A DNA stretch of 64,000 bases from an uncultured Paracoccaceae bacterium (GCA_947499725.1 CANMPK010000001.1:1178001-1242000); one strand, 5' to 3'. Counted from the stretch's first letter, positions 18,941 through 28,232 are shown. Notes: generated by a model not told the origin, from the letters alone. A program made the numbers and translations.

Positions 18941-20335
18941 TTATGGCGACTTTAAGGCAAGCACCCCTTCGACCGCGGGCCAGTTTACATAGAGCGCAAG
19001 CCCCATCAAAATGGCGCCTAAAATCGTAAAGCTAACGTCATGCACGGGATCCCAAGTGCCTTGATCCTGTGCAAGCCAAATCACAAACGGATAGACCAAT
19101 ATCATTGCAACGCCTTGCCCAATCAATGCGCCGGGCAATCCAAACAACTGAACACCGATCAACAAACCGGCCAACATAAATACCGCACGTGCAAAGTTTA
19201 GCACGAAAAACTGTCGAGAGTTACCAGCTGCCAAAGCCGCTTGATCATAGGTTAATGCAATCACCTGCGGCACCTGAGAACAGGCGATCAGCACCAAGAT
19301 GCCTCCTGCCAGCATATACCGTTCATCATACATGATATCGATGAGGAAGCTGGACAATACGGCCATGAAGAACAAAGCGCCCATCAAGGCCAGAGACAAA
19401 ACAAACCGCATTTTCTGCAACTGTTTGTAGTTCTCCCGCGAGGCTTTTGGAGGGCAATCACGGTAGATCGGGATGAGAATACGCCGGTTCAAAAGCGCCC
19501 CAAGCAAGAGAGGAAAACCCGCCAAGAAGAAGCCGATATTGTAGATACCGAGCGTCTCAAGAGACAGGAATTTACCAAGTATAATCTTGTCGCCCTGCAC
19601 CAAAAAGAAGCCAACAACGGTGCTTAGGAAAATCCACTTTCCAAAGGTCACTAATTCTTGGGTCGCAGCCTTTTCCCAACGCAGACGATTGCCTTCGCCC
19701 GGAAGGTAAAGGCTCATCAAAACAAGATGCACCAGCGCGCCGAATATGCCGCTGATCACAAGGGCCCAAACGCTTTGCAATATATAGGCAGCAACGACAG
19801 CTACAATCAGGCTAACAACCTGAGAAATAAGATCAATTGCGGTTAACCGCCCAAAGGCCATGTGCCGGTGCGCTGTATCAAACCGGGTTGGGTTAAAGCC
19901 CATAATCGCAAGGGTCACCCCAACCGCAGGCAAAAGCTGAGCCAGTTCTGGGGCCTCAAAGAACTGCGCCGCTGGGATCGCAATGACGAAGGTCACCCCC
20001 CACAAGAGAAAGCCGCGGATAATTTGAATCGTCCATGCCGTATTCAGGAAATCGCGATCATCGCCGCGTTTACTTTGCATAATTGACGGGGTGATCCCGA
20101 CATCAGAAAAGTTGTTCAGCCCTTGCATGAACACATAGACAAGCGCCATCAAGCCAAAGGCTTCAGGGAACAAAAGCCGCGTTAGGATCAGGTTTGATGC
20201 AAGGCGCAGCACCTGCCCCCCGCCAAAGCTAAGCACAGTAAAGGCCGAGCCCCGAAAGGCGCGTGCCGCAATGCCTTGGCCGTTGCGTAGTGCTGTTAGT
20301 TTGCTGCCAACTCCGATCATCGCCCTCGTTTCCAT
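18941..20335 (-). CDS. Wzx-type lipid-linked oligosaccharide flippase
   Basis: 464 residues with 12-14 hydrophobic segments, of the polysaccharide-export branch of the MATE/MOP superfamily (FRGSAFTVLSFGGGQVLRLASNLILTRLLFPEAFG at the N-terminus is typical, as are the membrane pairs after it). These proteins flip undecaprenyl-linked repeat units to the periplasm. Two starts are possible: the ATG at 20335 (GGA upstream) or the ATG at 20320, which overlaps the GT2 stop as ATGA. The gene lies between that GT2 gene and the PKS gene, 89 bp from the preferred PKS start, and completes a Wzx/Wzy/Wzz set with the genes at 1.8-6 kb. Confidence 0.88.
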   Translation of the reverse strand: METRAMIGVGSKLTALRNGQGIAARAFRGSAFTVLSFGGGQVLRLASNLILTRLLFPEAFGLMALVYVFMQGLNNFSDVGITPSIMQSKRGDDRDFLNTAWTIQIIRGFLLWGVTFVIAIPAAQFFEAPELAQLLPAVGVTLAIMGFNPTRFDTAHRHMAFGRLTAIDLISQVVSLIVAVVAAYILQSVWALVISGIFGALVHLVLMSLYLPGEGNRLRWEKAATQELVTFGKWIFLSTVVGFFLVQGDKIILGKFLSLETLGIYNIGFFLAGFPLLLGALLNRRILIPIYRDCPPKASRENYKQLQKMRFVLSLALMGALFFMAVLSSFLIDIMYDERYMLAGGILVLIACSQVPQVIALTYDQAALAAGNSRQFFVLNFARAVFMLAGLLIGVQLFGLPGALIGQGVAMILVYPFVIWLAQDQGTWDPVHDVSFTILGAILMGLALYVNWPAVEGVLALKSP

Positions 20336-21144
20336 TCGTTTCCAGAGCTATCTTTAGAGAATTTCACGATCAAGCTCACCAAAGTATAGACGCAAAACCC
20401 AATGGGACGGGCGAAAGCAAGCTGAGCGATTTCAGCTGGTTTGGCGCGGGTCTTGTCTTCGTTTTTCATCAACTGAGGATAAAGCTCGGCCAATTGGGCG
20501 ACGCCTCTGTTTTGACGACGACGCACTTTAACCAAGTTGCGCAACCCTTCGGCCACCGGCCAAACATAGCCGGCTGGCACCGATAGGCGTTCTCGGGCTT
20601 TGAAATGCAACCGTACGAACATGTCGTCTGAAATGATCTCGGGGAATTTATCCCAACGCGCGCGCCCTGATTCATTCACGCCAAAAACCCCTGCACCGGG
20701 AACGGTTTTGGCCATGAAAGGCACCTTGCTCCAGAAACGTGCATAGGCGCGGCTGATGCGGCTGGCGGCGGCCATATGAAGCTGACCACTGGCCCAGGCA
20801 GGCTCGTCGCGATCTAGGGCGTTTTCAAGCTGATAGAGCAAACGTTCACTGACGCGCACATCCGCATCCAAGTAGATCCGCAAATACCCCAGCGCTGCGT
20901 TATCGCCGACATTCAAAGCGTGCAGTTTATTGCCGACCTCAAGCTCGATCACATCCAGTTGCCAGCCTTTTTCCTCGGCTAGAACCGTGTAACGTCTTGC
21001 AATATCAGCAGTGTTATCTGTGCAGCCGTTGGCGACTACAACAATCTGCAACTGCTCAATGCGCACCGAGGCAAAAATAGCCTCTAGGCAGGTGCTCATC
21101 CAAAGGGCTTCATTATTTGCCGGGATGATGACGCTGGTTTTCAT
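20317..21144 (-). CDS. GT2 glycosyltransferase
   Basis: 275 residues. Seen: SVIIPANNEALWMSTCLEAI, IVVVANGCTDNTADIARRY, a DxD-type metal site in YLDADVRV, and a later ISDDMFVRL stretch, then a short hydrophobic C-terminal segment (FCVYTLVSLIVKF) that may hold it to the membrane. This is the ExoA-like subgroup of GT2. It is the first gene of the minus-strand EPS/PKS/NRPS run and is divergent from a GT4 gene, with 120 bp between them. Donor and acceptor unknown; EPS assembly inferred from context. Confidence 0.88.
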   Translation of the reverse strand: MKTSVIIPANNEALWMSTCLEAIFASVRIEQLQIVVVANGCTDNTADIARRYTVLAEEKGWQLDVIELEVGNKLHALNVGDNAALGYLRIYLDADVRVSERLLYQLENALDRDEPAWASGQLHMAAASRISRAYARFWSKVPFMAKTVPGAGVFGVNESGRARWDKFPEIISDDMFVRLHFKARERLSVPAGYVWPVAEGLRNLVKVRRRQNRGVAQLAELYPQLMKNEDKTRAKPAEIAQLAFARPIGFCVYTLVSLIVKFSKDSSGNEWKRGR

Positions 21145-21264
21145 CCTGTATCCTGTCTATCGCTTATCTGTTTCTGCTCGGATTATGGCGATATATATGT
21201 TAGCTCGTTGCGAAAGGGGGTGCCCGAATTACCTACCCCAAGTCAATAAAGATCGAGCGTAAAC

Positions 21265-22485
21265 GTGTCACAATCCCCAACTCTTGGCTATTTGATACCT
21301 GAATTCCCAGGACAGACCCATATTTTCTTTTGGCGTGAAATTCTTGCGCTCGAACGTATGGGCATAAATGTCGCTTTATTCAGCACACGCAAGCCAGCCG
21401 CAGGTCTGATTTCGCACAAATGGTCCGACGAAGCGATGGCCCGCACAGAATATCTGGGCAAGGTCGATCCTGTTGCCGCCGCGCGTACGGCTTTGGCGGT
21501 TTCGCCGTCGGTTTATGCGCGAGACCTGAGCAAAGAAGGCAAGGCCTTGGGCAAAGATTTGGCGATCACAACAGCAGCGGCTTGGCAGTTGAAACAAAGC
21601 TGCGCGGCGCAGGGGATCACCCATGTGCACGCGCATTCCTGTGGGCGCGCCTCGCTTGTGGCAATGTTCGCCCAACAGATGGGCGGGCCAAGCTACAGCG
21701 TGACATTGCACGGGCCGATGTCAGATTACGGCCCGGGCCAGCGTTTGAAATGGCGCCATGCAAAATTCGCGACAGTGATCACTGAGAAGCTGCGCAAAGA
21801 ACTCCCCACCCAATTGGGCCCAGATTTGCCTGAGCGTCTGTTTATTCAGCCCATGGGCGTTGATCTGAATGTGTTGAAACGCGACACACCCTATTCACCG
21901 CATCAATCAGGCGAGCCTTTGCGCATTTTTTCCTGTGGTCGTTTGAATATCGTCAAAGGTCACCAAGACCTAATGGAAGCGGTCAAATCTCTGCGGGATC
22001 AAGGCCTTAACGTGCGTCTTGATATTGCGGGTGAAGACGATGACGGCGGCTCTGGCTTTCGCAAAGTGCTTGAAGAGAAGATCGTTGAGTTGGGGCTACA
22101 AGAGAGCGTCAGCTTGCTTGGCGCGATTAGCGCTGAAGAGGTGCGCCGCTATTTGCTGAATGCGCATGTGTTCGCTTTGGCCAGTTGGCATGAGCCCTTG
22201 GGCGTTGCCTATATGGAAGCCATGGCCTGTGAAGTACCGACGATTGGCACCAACGCGGGCGGCGTTCCGGAATTGATCCGCGATGGCGTGGATGGCGTCA
22301 TGGTCGCGCCTAAATCCCCAGAGGGATTGGCGGCTGCCATTCGTCTATTGGCGCAAAATCCAAAAGACGCGATGCAGCTGGGGAAAGCCGGCCGCGCGCG
22401 CATTATGGAAAAATTCAATTGCGAAAAAGGGGCAGAACTGATCGCACGCGAGTCTTTAGATTTACGCGTATCAGAAGAAATCTGA
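21265..22485 (+). CDS. GT4 glycosyltransferase
   Basis: 406 residues, GT-B fold, retaining. Seen: LGYLIPEFPGQTHIFFWREILAL at the N-terminus (colanic-acid/EPS GT4 style), HVHAHSCGRAS, SVTLHGPMSDY, the donor-domain entry IFSCGRLNIVKGHQDL, and the C-terminal ASWHEPLGVAYMEAMACEVPTIGTNAGGVPEL signature (E-x7-E region). Starts at a GTG with GAG at a suitable distance. Transfers a hexose from a nucleotide sugar during EPS repeat-unit assembly (inference). Its last 15 bases overlap the convergent RTX-protein gene. Confidence 0.9.
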   Translation: MSQSPTLGYLIPEFPGQTHIFFWREILALERMGINVALFSTRKPAAGLISHKWSDEAMARTEYLGKVDPVAAARTALAVSPSVYARDLSKEGKALGKDLAITTAAAWQLKQSCAAQGITHVHAHSCGRASLVAMFAQQMGGPSYSVTLHGPMSDYGPGQRLKWRHAKFATVITEKLRKELPTQLGPDLPERLFIQPMGVDLNVLKRDTPYSPHQSGEPLRIFSCGRLNIVKGHQDLMEAVKSLRDQGLNVRLDIAGEDDDGGSGFRKVLEEKIVELGLQESVSLLGAISAEEVRRYLLNAHVFALASWHEPLGVAYMEAMACEVPTIGTNAGGVPELIRDGVDGVMVAPKSPEGLAAAIRLLAQNPKDAMQLGKAGRARIMEKFNCEKGAELIARESLDLRVSEEI

Positions 22486-25296
22486 CACGGAAACGATCAG
22501 ATCTGGTGCCTTTGCAAAGGCCAGTGTTTCGATACTGAACAGACGGAAATCCCCATGCGATGAGGCGGCGTGCAGCCGCTTGCCCTCGCGGAAAAACCGG
22601 TATTCTTCCATGAAACCTGGCAAGACCGCATGATCGACGCCTTCTCCGCCATGAAGATAGTCTTGGGCCCCGCCAGCGATCAGTTCATCATCACCCGCGC
22701 CACCTAGCAAGATATCGTCGTAAACAGTGCCTTGAACTGTTTCGCCTGCATCCCCTGCCGTCAGACGTAGGCCCTGTGCAAAGTCATCTGCAGTGCGCGT
22801 GCCCCATGTTGCGCCTGTCGCGTTATATTGCGTCAACGCTTCAAAGCGTGGTGTCTGATCCCCCAAATGGCGCAGGGCGCCCCAGCTTCCCCATTGGGTT
22901 GGCTTGGCAACGTCGACAAAAGCATTGAACAAAGTGCCGCCTGCGGCGTTCCAGCCTTGCAAAAGCTCTTGGTAAATCGCGCCCATGTCTTGCGTATAAT
23001 TCAGATGCGTGAAGAAGTCGGTCAGTTGTTCTTCGCCCGTCCAATCGCCATGGCCAACGATATGCGTGCCCCCTTCATACATGATCAATTCAAGACCATG
23101 CTCTTGGGCAACTTTGGCTTGGTAGGGCAACGCCTCGGTCAACAGCGCTTTCAGCGACCCTTGGCGCAGCGTGTCCACGGCGTTTTTTGTGGCCAAAGCG
23201 AAGGTTGGGTCCTGCTGGATCCATTCCATCACTTTAGGGGCAAAATCTTCGCCCCCTAACTCGTGACCAAAATACCCCGTTACCGCATAGGCATCAAACA
23301 GATCAACTGGACGCGCGCCGCCCTCTGCCACAGACAGTGGCGCTGTTAGCATCCCCTGTTCGAGGCCCGGCCAATCGGTATGGGTGGCGATCACACGCAC
23401 CAAACGATCTTTGTTTTCAAAGGTATCCGTCCAAATCTTGGACATCTGTGCCGCCCGCATGCCGGCAAATTGCATCCAATCCTCTTCGCCCTTCTCGCCC
23501 CAACGTTCCCGCGCTTGCGCTACGGTCCAATGGGTTTGCGGGAACAGGAAATTCCAAAGTTCGTTCGAATATTCGACATAGGCCTTCAGCCCAGGGCGCA
23601 GGCCATCCTGCACCTGTTCCGCAAAGGCTTTGAAATAGTCATCATCTGCGAGATGAGGCATATTAAACCAAGGGTCCGCCCCGATTTGATTGGCAAGCTG
23701 TAGCATCAACTCCAGCGGTACACCGCGCCTTGTGAAACTATAGTCCTCGACAACCGGCCGCTTGTCCCACGTCTCGACAAAAGACCCATTGGTCAGCATC
23801 CAATCCATAAACCGCACGAGGCGCACATCTTCGATAAGCGCGATCCACTCTGGGTTAAAAACGACCCCAGCCTCGTGCAAAGGAATTTGGTCCTCACGCA
23901 CAATCTGAATATTGCGCACGTAATCACCCGTCCCGTTCGGATCGGTATCGTTGATCACGACCCCAATAAACCCGTCTCCAGGTTGGAACCGAAAGGTGAT
24001 TTCATTTTCGCTATATCGAAGCGCGCGCGCAGATCCGGCCAAATCGACCTTTCCCGTTCCTTCGTAGGTCAGACGGTAGACGCCAGAATGTTGTGTCGCG
24101 TCTTCTGGAAAATCTGTCAGAGTCAGCGTTTCAATCTTTGTTAGCGCATCGGGAATGGATGTAGGCCAGCCGTTTTCATCTAAAAAACCGCCCTCTTCCA
24201 ATTCTTGCTGCCCCCAGCCACCATATTGCCCAGGCAGATGGCCAACCCATTGTCGGGCCTGTTTCATCACATCCACAAAGGCGACCTGAGAGGACCAATC
24301 AGCCACGCCATTCAAGCCCATCCCCAAAGCCGGTGCATCCGTTTGCCCGCGCACAATTTCTGTCGCTGCTTTTTGAACTGGCTGAGCTTCTGGCGCCTCA
24401 GTATTGGCTTGGTTCTGCGGCATAGGCATTTCCTGCGCCACGATCGCTAAGAAATCTGCGAAATGGGTTTCGACCAGCGGATGCACAGCGTCCGGCAGGG
24501 TCGCGAGTTTCGGAGTTTGGCCAAACAAACCCGCATAAGTGATTGCTGCAGCTAGGAAATACGTGGTCGGCGCACCATGTGGCGCGTCATCTAAATAAAG
24601 CGCCTCGACAGGAATGTCTCCTAGACCCGTTTCTTCAAAGGCCCGCGCCAAAATGCGTGCGACGGGGATCAATTCGATCTGGGCATCGGGATGCGCGGCC
24701 TGCAATTGCGCCGCGTAATCTGTGTACCAATCATGATAATCCCCCGCATTAAACGCATGGTAACGCCCAAGACGCCGACGGTTCGGTGGAAAGCTGCGCA
24801 GGAAAGAGGCCATATCCGCCCAGCCTTCGTAGATCACGAAGCGCTTGCCTTGGCCCACTGCCGCATACAAATCTGATGTGATCGACAAGGGGGACTCACC
24901 TTGCGGGTTCTCCCCCTCGTAAGGCGCCTCAGGTGCTTGATACTGAATGAAATTCGTCGGGTTCATCAGGATGGTGTCATAGCCGACCGCGTCAAACCCA
25001 GCTGCGCCACGGGGCCATGCAGAAGGCACATTGGAAAAGCCCCATTGCGGATCTGGGGGAAGGTTTTGCACCATGGCGCGCAGAAATTCCCATTCGCCGT
25101 CTAAGCCAAAGCTCACATCATCTTGCGCTGCGAAATACGCCAACCAATGCGGGACATTGGTGTCGTCAATTTCGGTTGGGTGGTGAATGAGACTATTGCC
25201 AAACACATAGATTTTTTGTGCTGGCTGCTGCGCGGCGGCAAGGCTCGCGCAGAGGCATAAAACACCAACTAGAAGTGACCGAACCCAACGCACCAT
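22471..25296 (-). CDS. Secreted SGNH-like / glycosidase-like protein with C-terminal RTX repeats
   Basis: 941 residues. Seen: a Sec signal peptide (1-22, ending ASLAAAQ), a first domain opening IYVFGNSLIHHP (reminiscent of SGNH hydrolases), a central region rich in W/Y/N with sequence features of TIM-barrel glycan hydrolases (YVEYSNELWNF, MYEGGTH, FNAFVDV), and a short block of calcium-binding RTX nonapeptides (about 857-888: DDILLGGAGDDELIAGG). RTX proteins usually lack a Sec signal and use type I export, so having both is unusual. The position beside the EPS genes suggests an extracellular enzyme or anchor acting on the polysaccharide (inference). No catalytic pair can be assigned with confidence. 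Confidence 0.7.
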   Translation of the reverse strand: MVRWVRSLLVGVLCLCASLAAAQQPAQKIYVFGNSLIHHPTEIDDTNVPHWLAYFAAQDDVSFGLDGEWEFLRAMVQNLPPDPQWGFSNVPSAWPRGAAGFDAVGYDTILMNPTNFIQYQAPEAPYEGENPQGESPLSITSDLYAAVGQGKRFVIYEGWADMASFLRSFPPNRRRLGRYHAFNAGDYHDWYTDYAAQLQAAHPDAQIELIPVARILARAFEETGLGDIPVEALYLDDAPHGAPTTYFLAAAITYAGLFGQTPKLATLPDAVHPLVETHFADFLAIVAQEMPMPQNQANTEAPEAQPVQKAATEIVRGQTDAPALGMGLNGVADWSSQVAFVDVMKQARQWVGHLPGQYGGWGQQELEEGGFLDENGWPTSIPDALTKIETLTLTDFPEDATQHSGVYRLTYEGTGKVDLAGSARALRYSENEITFRFQPGDGFIGVVINDTDPNGTGDYVRNIQIVREDQIPLHEAGVVFNPEWIALIEDVRLVRFMDWMLTNGSFVETWDKRPVVEDYSFTRRGVPLELMLQLANQIGADPWFNMPHLADDDYFKAFAEQVQDGLRPGLKAYVEYSNELWNFLFPQTHWTVAQARERWGEKGEEDWMQFAGMRAAQMSKIWTDTFENKDRLVRVIATHTDWPGLEQGMLTAPLSVAEGGARPVDLFDAYAVTGYFGHELGGEDFAPKVMEWIQQDPTFALATKNAVDTLRQGSLKALLTEALPYQAKVAQEHGLELIMYEGGTHIVGHGDWTGEEQLTDFFTHLNYTQDMGAIYQELLQGWNAAGGTLFNAFVDVAKPTQWGSWGALRHLGDQTPRFEALTQYNATGATWGTRTADDFAQGLRLTAGDAGETVQGTVYDDILLGGAGDDELIAGGAQDYLHGGEGVDHAVLPGFMEEYRFFREGKRLHAASSHGDFRLFSIETLAFAKAPDLIVSVSDFF

Positions 25297-25518
25297 TATT
25301 AATGCTTCCCTCTTAACGTCGCTTTAGATGTTATAGCCCACCTTTCTAGAAAATGCAGACAGACTGATACGACAAACTGTTTCCAAGCCCGAAAAAGGTT
25401 TTTCTGGAGGAGGTTAAATAATTCTTAACCCTTAATAATTCGACAAATTTAAACTTTTTAGGTACCCTTAGGTCAGCGTAATTGGCTGAGAAAAGCCCGA
25501 GTAAGCAAAAAAAACCAA
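25297..25518. promoter_or_regulatory. Divergent AT-rich promoter region with a CtrA-like box
   Basis: This 222-bp region separates the RTX-protein gene (minus) from the Hint gene (plus). It contains GGTTAA-N7-TTAACC at 25412-25430, which includes the CtrA consensus TTAA-N7-TTAAC (25414-25429). The rest is AT-rich with A tracts next to the Hint start. Seen directly: the palindrome. Known: CtrA uses this spacing in alphaproteobacteria. Inferred: cell-cycle or CtrA-phosphorelay control of one or both genes. Confidence 0.55.
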
Positions 25519-26496
25519 ATGCCAACATATACAATGACAGTCTTCCAGTGGAGCGGCACTGGATATCGCGCAGAATATAACGATTCACATACAGCGGTTT
25601 TTACCGATGATGATGACTCTGTTGATGGCCGCACAGACAACAATGAAAGCGTTAGCATTGATGGTGGCAGCGCAAATATCACAGGGAGTAACCCCTATAA
25701 GATTGCCGTTAGCTTTACCGACACGGAAGGCAACGATCACGTAGAAGATTTTAACTTCTTCTACACAGCCGATGGCGGCTGGTATTTTGCCCCGCAAGCG
25801 GGCTCTGAATTCACCGAAGGCGCGACACTCGGCAGCTACCAAAGTCACACAGTTGGTTGGGATTACGATGAGGTCGTCTGCTTTGCAGAAGGCACTTTGA
25901 TTCAAACGAAACACGGGCTTGTCGCCGTGGAAGATCTACAACCAGGTCAGTTGATCTTGACCAATGACGATCGCTTTCAGCCGCTGGTGATGAACATGTC
26001 CAGCACCATTTCTCAAAGGGCTTTGCAGACCGACCAAAAGCTGCGCCCAGTGCGTATCAGCGCGGGGGCGATGGGCAATGGATTGCCACATCGTGATCTT
26101 CTGGTTTCGCGCCAGCACCGCATGTTGGTGCAGTCCAAAATTGCAGAACGTATGTTTGGCAAATCACAGGCTTTGATTTCGGCGATCAAATTGACCGAAC
26201 TACCGGGCATCTTTGTCGATACCAACGTTACGTCTGTCACCTATCACCACTTGCTGTTCGAGGATCATGAAGTCGTTTTCGCTGAAGGTGCGCCATCTGA
26301 AAGCCTCTTTACCGGCAAAGAGGCGTTGAAATCTGTCAGCAGCGAAGCGCGCGAAGAGATGATGAAACTCTTCCCAGAGCTTGCAGATATGGAAGCGCGT
26401 GAGCCCGCTTGTTTTATACCGACAAACAAAGAGCAAAAGCACTTGGTTGAACGCCATGTGCAAAACGCACGGGTTTTGCTGGACCCTAATCTTTAG
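25519..26496 (+). CDS. Hint-domain (intein/hedgehog-like) protein
   Basis: 325 residues. The first ~118 residues are a beta-rich, acidic domain (many D, N, G, S). From Cys121 a Hint domain follows: VVCFAEGTLIQTKHGLVAVEDLQPGQ opens it, SRQHRMLV and YHHLLFEDHEVVFAEGAPSESL are the conserved later blocks of the Hint_2 family common in Rhodobacterales. Hint domains can cut the bond before their first cysteine; whether this one does is unknown. There is no signal peptide and no clear ribosome site at the ATG. The stop codon overlaps the stop of the convergent ABC permease. The role of the family is not established. Confidence 0.8.
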   Translation: MPTYTMTVFQWSGTGYRAEYNDSHTAVFTDDDDSVDGRTDNNESVSIDGGSANITGSNPYKIAVSFTDTEGNDHVEDFNFFYTADGGWYFAPQAGSEFTEGATLGSYQSHTVGWDYDEVVCFAEGTLIQTKHGLVAVEDLQPGQLILTNDDRFQPLVMNMSSTISQRALQTDQKLRPVRISAGAMGNGLPHRDLLVSRQHRMLVQSKIAERMFGKSQALISAIKLTELPGIFVDTNVTSVTYHHLLFEDHEVVFAEGAPSESLFTGKEALKSVSSEAREEMMKLFPELADMEAREPACFIPTNKEQKHLVERHVQNARVLLDPNL

Positions 26497-28151
26497 CGAT
26501 TTGCGCGGGCCAGCAACAACACGGCGACAAGACCAACACCCATAATAAGAATTGCGCCAGGGCTGGCATCGCCTAGGTTCTCTAAGCTGGCTTGGTCGTG
26601 CACGCGTGTGGCCAATGTTTCATAGTTGAACGGGCGCAGCAGCATCGTGGCAGGCAGCTCTTTCACGCAATCCACAAAGACAAGCAACAGGGCAGAGCCG
26701 ATAGAGCCTTTGATCAGTGGAAAGTAGATCTCTCGCAGGGTTTGCGCGCGGGTGCGCCCCAGTGACCGCGCTGCCATTTCAAGGCTCGGCGAAACGCGTC
26801 CCATGGCGGCATCCGCTGCGCCTTGACCGATGGCAAAGAAACGCACGCAATAGGCAATGACCAAGGCAAAGGCAGACCCCGTGAGCAACAGGCCAGCCGG
26901 CTCATTCGTGATGCTCTCGATAAAGTCGGCAAGACGGTGATCTAAGAAGGCCAGTGGGAAGAGAATACCCACACCTAAAACGGCGCCAGGCGCTGCGTAA
27001 CCGATTGTTGTTAATGGCAAAAGCAATCGAGGCAAACTACGGCCCGACAGCCGCACACCATACACAAGAAAGACCCCTGCCAGAACCGTTACAACCGCAG
27101 CTATCCCTCCGACAGTGACGGTGTTGGACATCGCTTTGATCAAGCCCGCATCTGCCCAGCGTTCGGGGTTGTCGATGGCGTGGCTCGCGATCACAGAGAG
27201 GGGCAGCACAAAGCCAAACAGGAAGGGCAGCAAACATGCCAACATGGCACAAAAGGCCGCAAAGCCCTTGAGCTGCACACGTTTTGCGGGGCGGTGTCGG
27301 CTAGAGAGGTTGAAGAACTTGATCTTACGGCGGCTGACTTTTTCCATGGTGACAAGAAAGATCACCAGAACCAAAACCACAGATGAAATCTGGGCGGCCC
27401 CGCCAACGTTGTGGCTTTCGAGCCAGACGTTGAAGATGCCCGTGGTCAGGGTTTGCACGGCGAAATAATCGACCGTGCCGAAATCATTCACCGTTTCCAT
27501 CATCACAATCGCTGCGCCCGCGGCGATTGCAGGGCGTGCGAGCGGCAGGCCAACGCGGAAGAAGCGACCGAAGGCCCCTGCCCCTAAAGACTGCGCCACC
27601 TCTTCGGTTGAGGCGGATTGTTCTTTGAACGCTGCGCGGGTGAGGATGTAAACGTATGGGAACAACGCACCTGACAAAACCAGCACTGCCGCGCCGAGTG
27701 AGCGGATCTCTGGGAACCAGTAGTCACGCGATGTTTGCCAACCAAATAAAGACCTTAGCCCCGTTTGTACGGGGCCTGCGTATTCCAGAAAATCCACCAA
27801 AGCATAGGCGCCCACATAGGCTGGAATGGCGAGCGGCATCAGCAAAAGCCATTCAAGCCAGCGCGACATCGGGAAGCGATAGCGCGTGATCAACCAAGCT
27901 GCGCCCGTGCCGATACAGGCGGAGAGCAGGCCGACGCTGAGCATCAGAACCACAGTTGTGCGCAGGTAGCGCGGCAAAGTCGTCGCCAGTAGGTGCGGCC
28001 AGATGTTTTCCGTCGGAAAGAATGCGATCACGGCCACCGCTACAATCGGAGCGAGGACGAGCAAACTGATCAAGATCGCGCCGAGCGACCACGGATTTAG
28101 GATCAATCCGAGAGCTGAGCGTGGCTTCAGGGCTTTGAATTGCATTTTCAT
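26493..28151 (-). CDS. Iron(III)-type ABC transporter permease (FbpB/SfuB-like)
   Basis: About 552 residues from the ATG at 28151. The frame is open to a TTG at 28211, but that extension is polar and lies next to the divergent gene. Twelve or so membrane helices in two halves, each with the permease coupling loop (EVAQSLGAGAFGRFFRVGLPLARPAIAAG and EMAARSLGRTRAQTLREIYFPLIKGSIG), as in fused FbpB/SfuB proteins that move ferric iron from a periplasmic binding protein. No binding-protein or ATPase gene is nearby, so its partners must be elsewhere. Its stop overlaps the stop of the convergent Hint gene. Confidence 0.88.
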   Translation of the reverse strand: MKMQFKALKPRSALGLILNPWSLGAILISLLVLAPIVAVAVIAFFPTENIWPHLLATTLPRYLRTTVVLMLSVGLLSACIGTGAAWLITRYRFPMSRWLEWLLLMPLAIPAYVGAYALVDFLEYAGPVQTGLRSLFGWQTSRDYWFPEIRSLGAAVLVLSGALFPYVYILTRAAFKEQSASTEEVAQSLGAGAFGRFFRVGLPLARPAIAAGAAIVMMETVNDFGTVDYFAVQTLTTGIFNVWLESHNVGGAAQISSVVLVLVIFLVTMEKVSRRKIKFFNLSSRHRPAKRVQLKGFAAFCAMLACLLPFLFGFVLPLSVIASHAIDNPERWADAGLIKAMSNTVTVGGIAAVVTVLAGVFLVYGVRLSGRSLPRLLLPLTTIGYAAPGAVLGVGILFPLAFLDHRLADFIESITNEPAGLLLTGSAFALVIAYCVRFFAIGQGAADAAMGRVSPSLEMAARSLGRTRAQTLREIYFPLIKGSIGSALLLVFVDCVKELPATMLLRPFNYETLATRVHDQASLENLGDASPGAILIMGVGLVAVLLLARANR

Positions 28152-28232
28152 AACGCTCTGTTGCCTGAAACTGGTTTCGCTGTCCAGAAACGAAGCTATA
28201 TTGAGGCCCAAATCTAAGAAAGAACAAATGCT

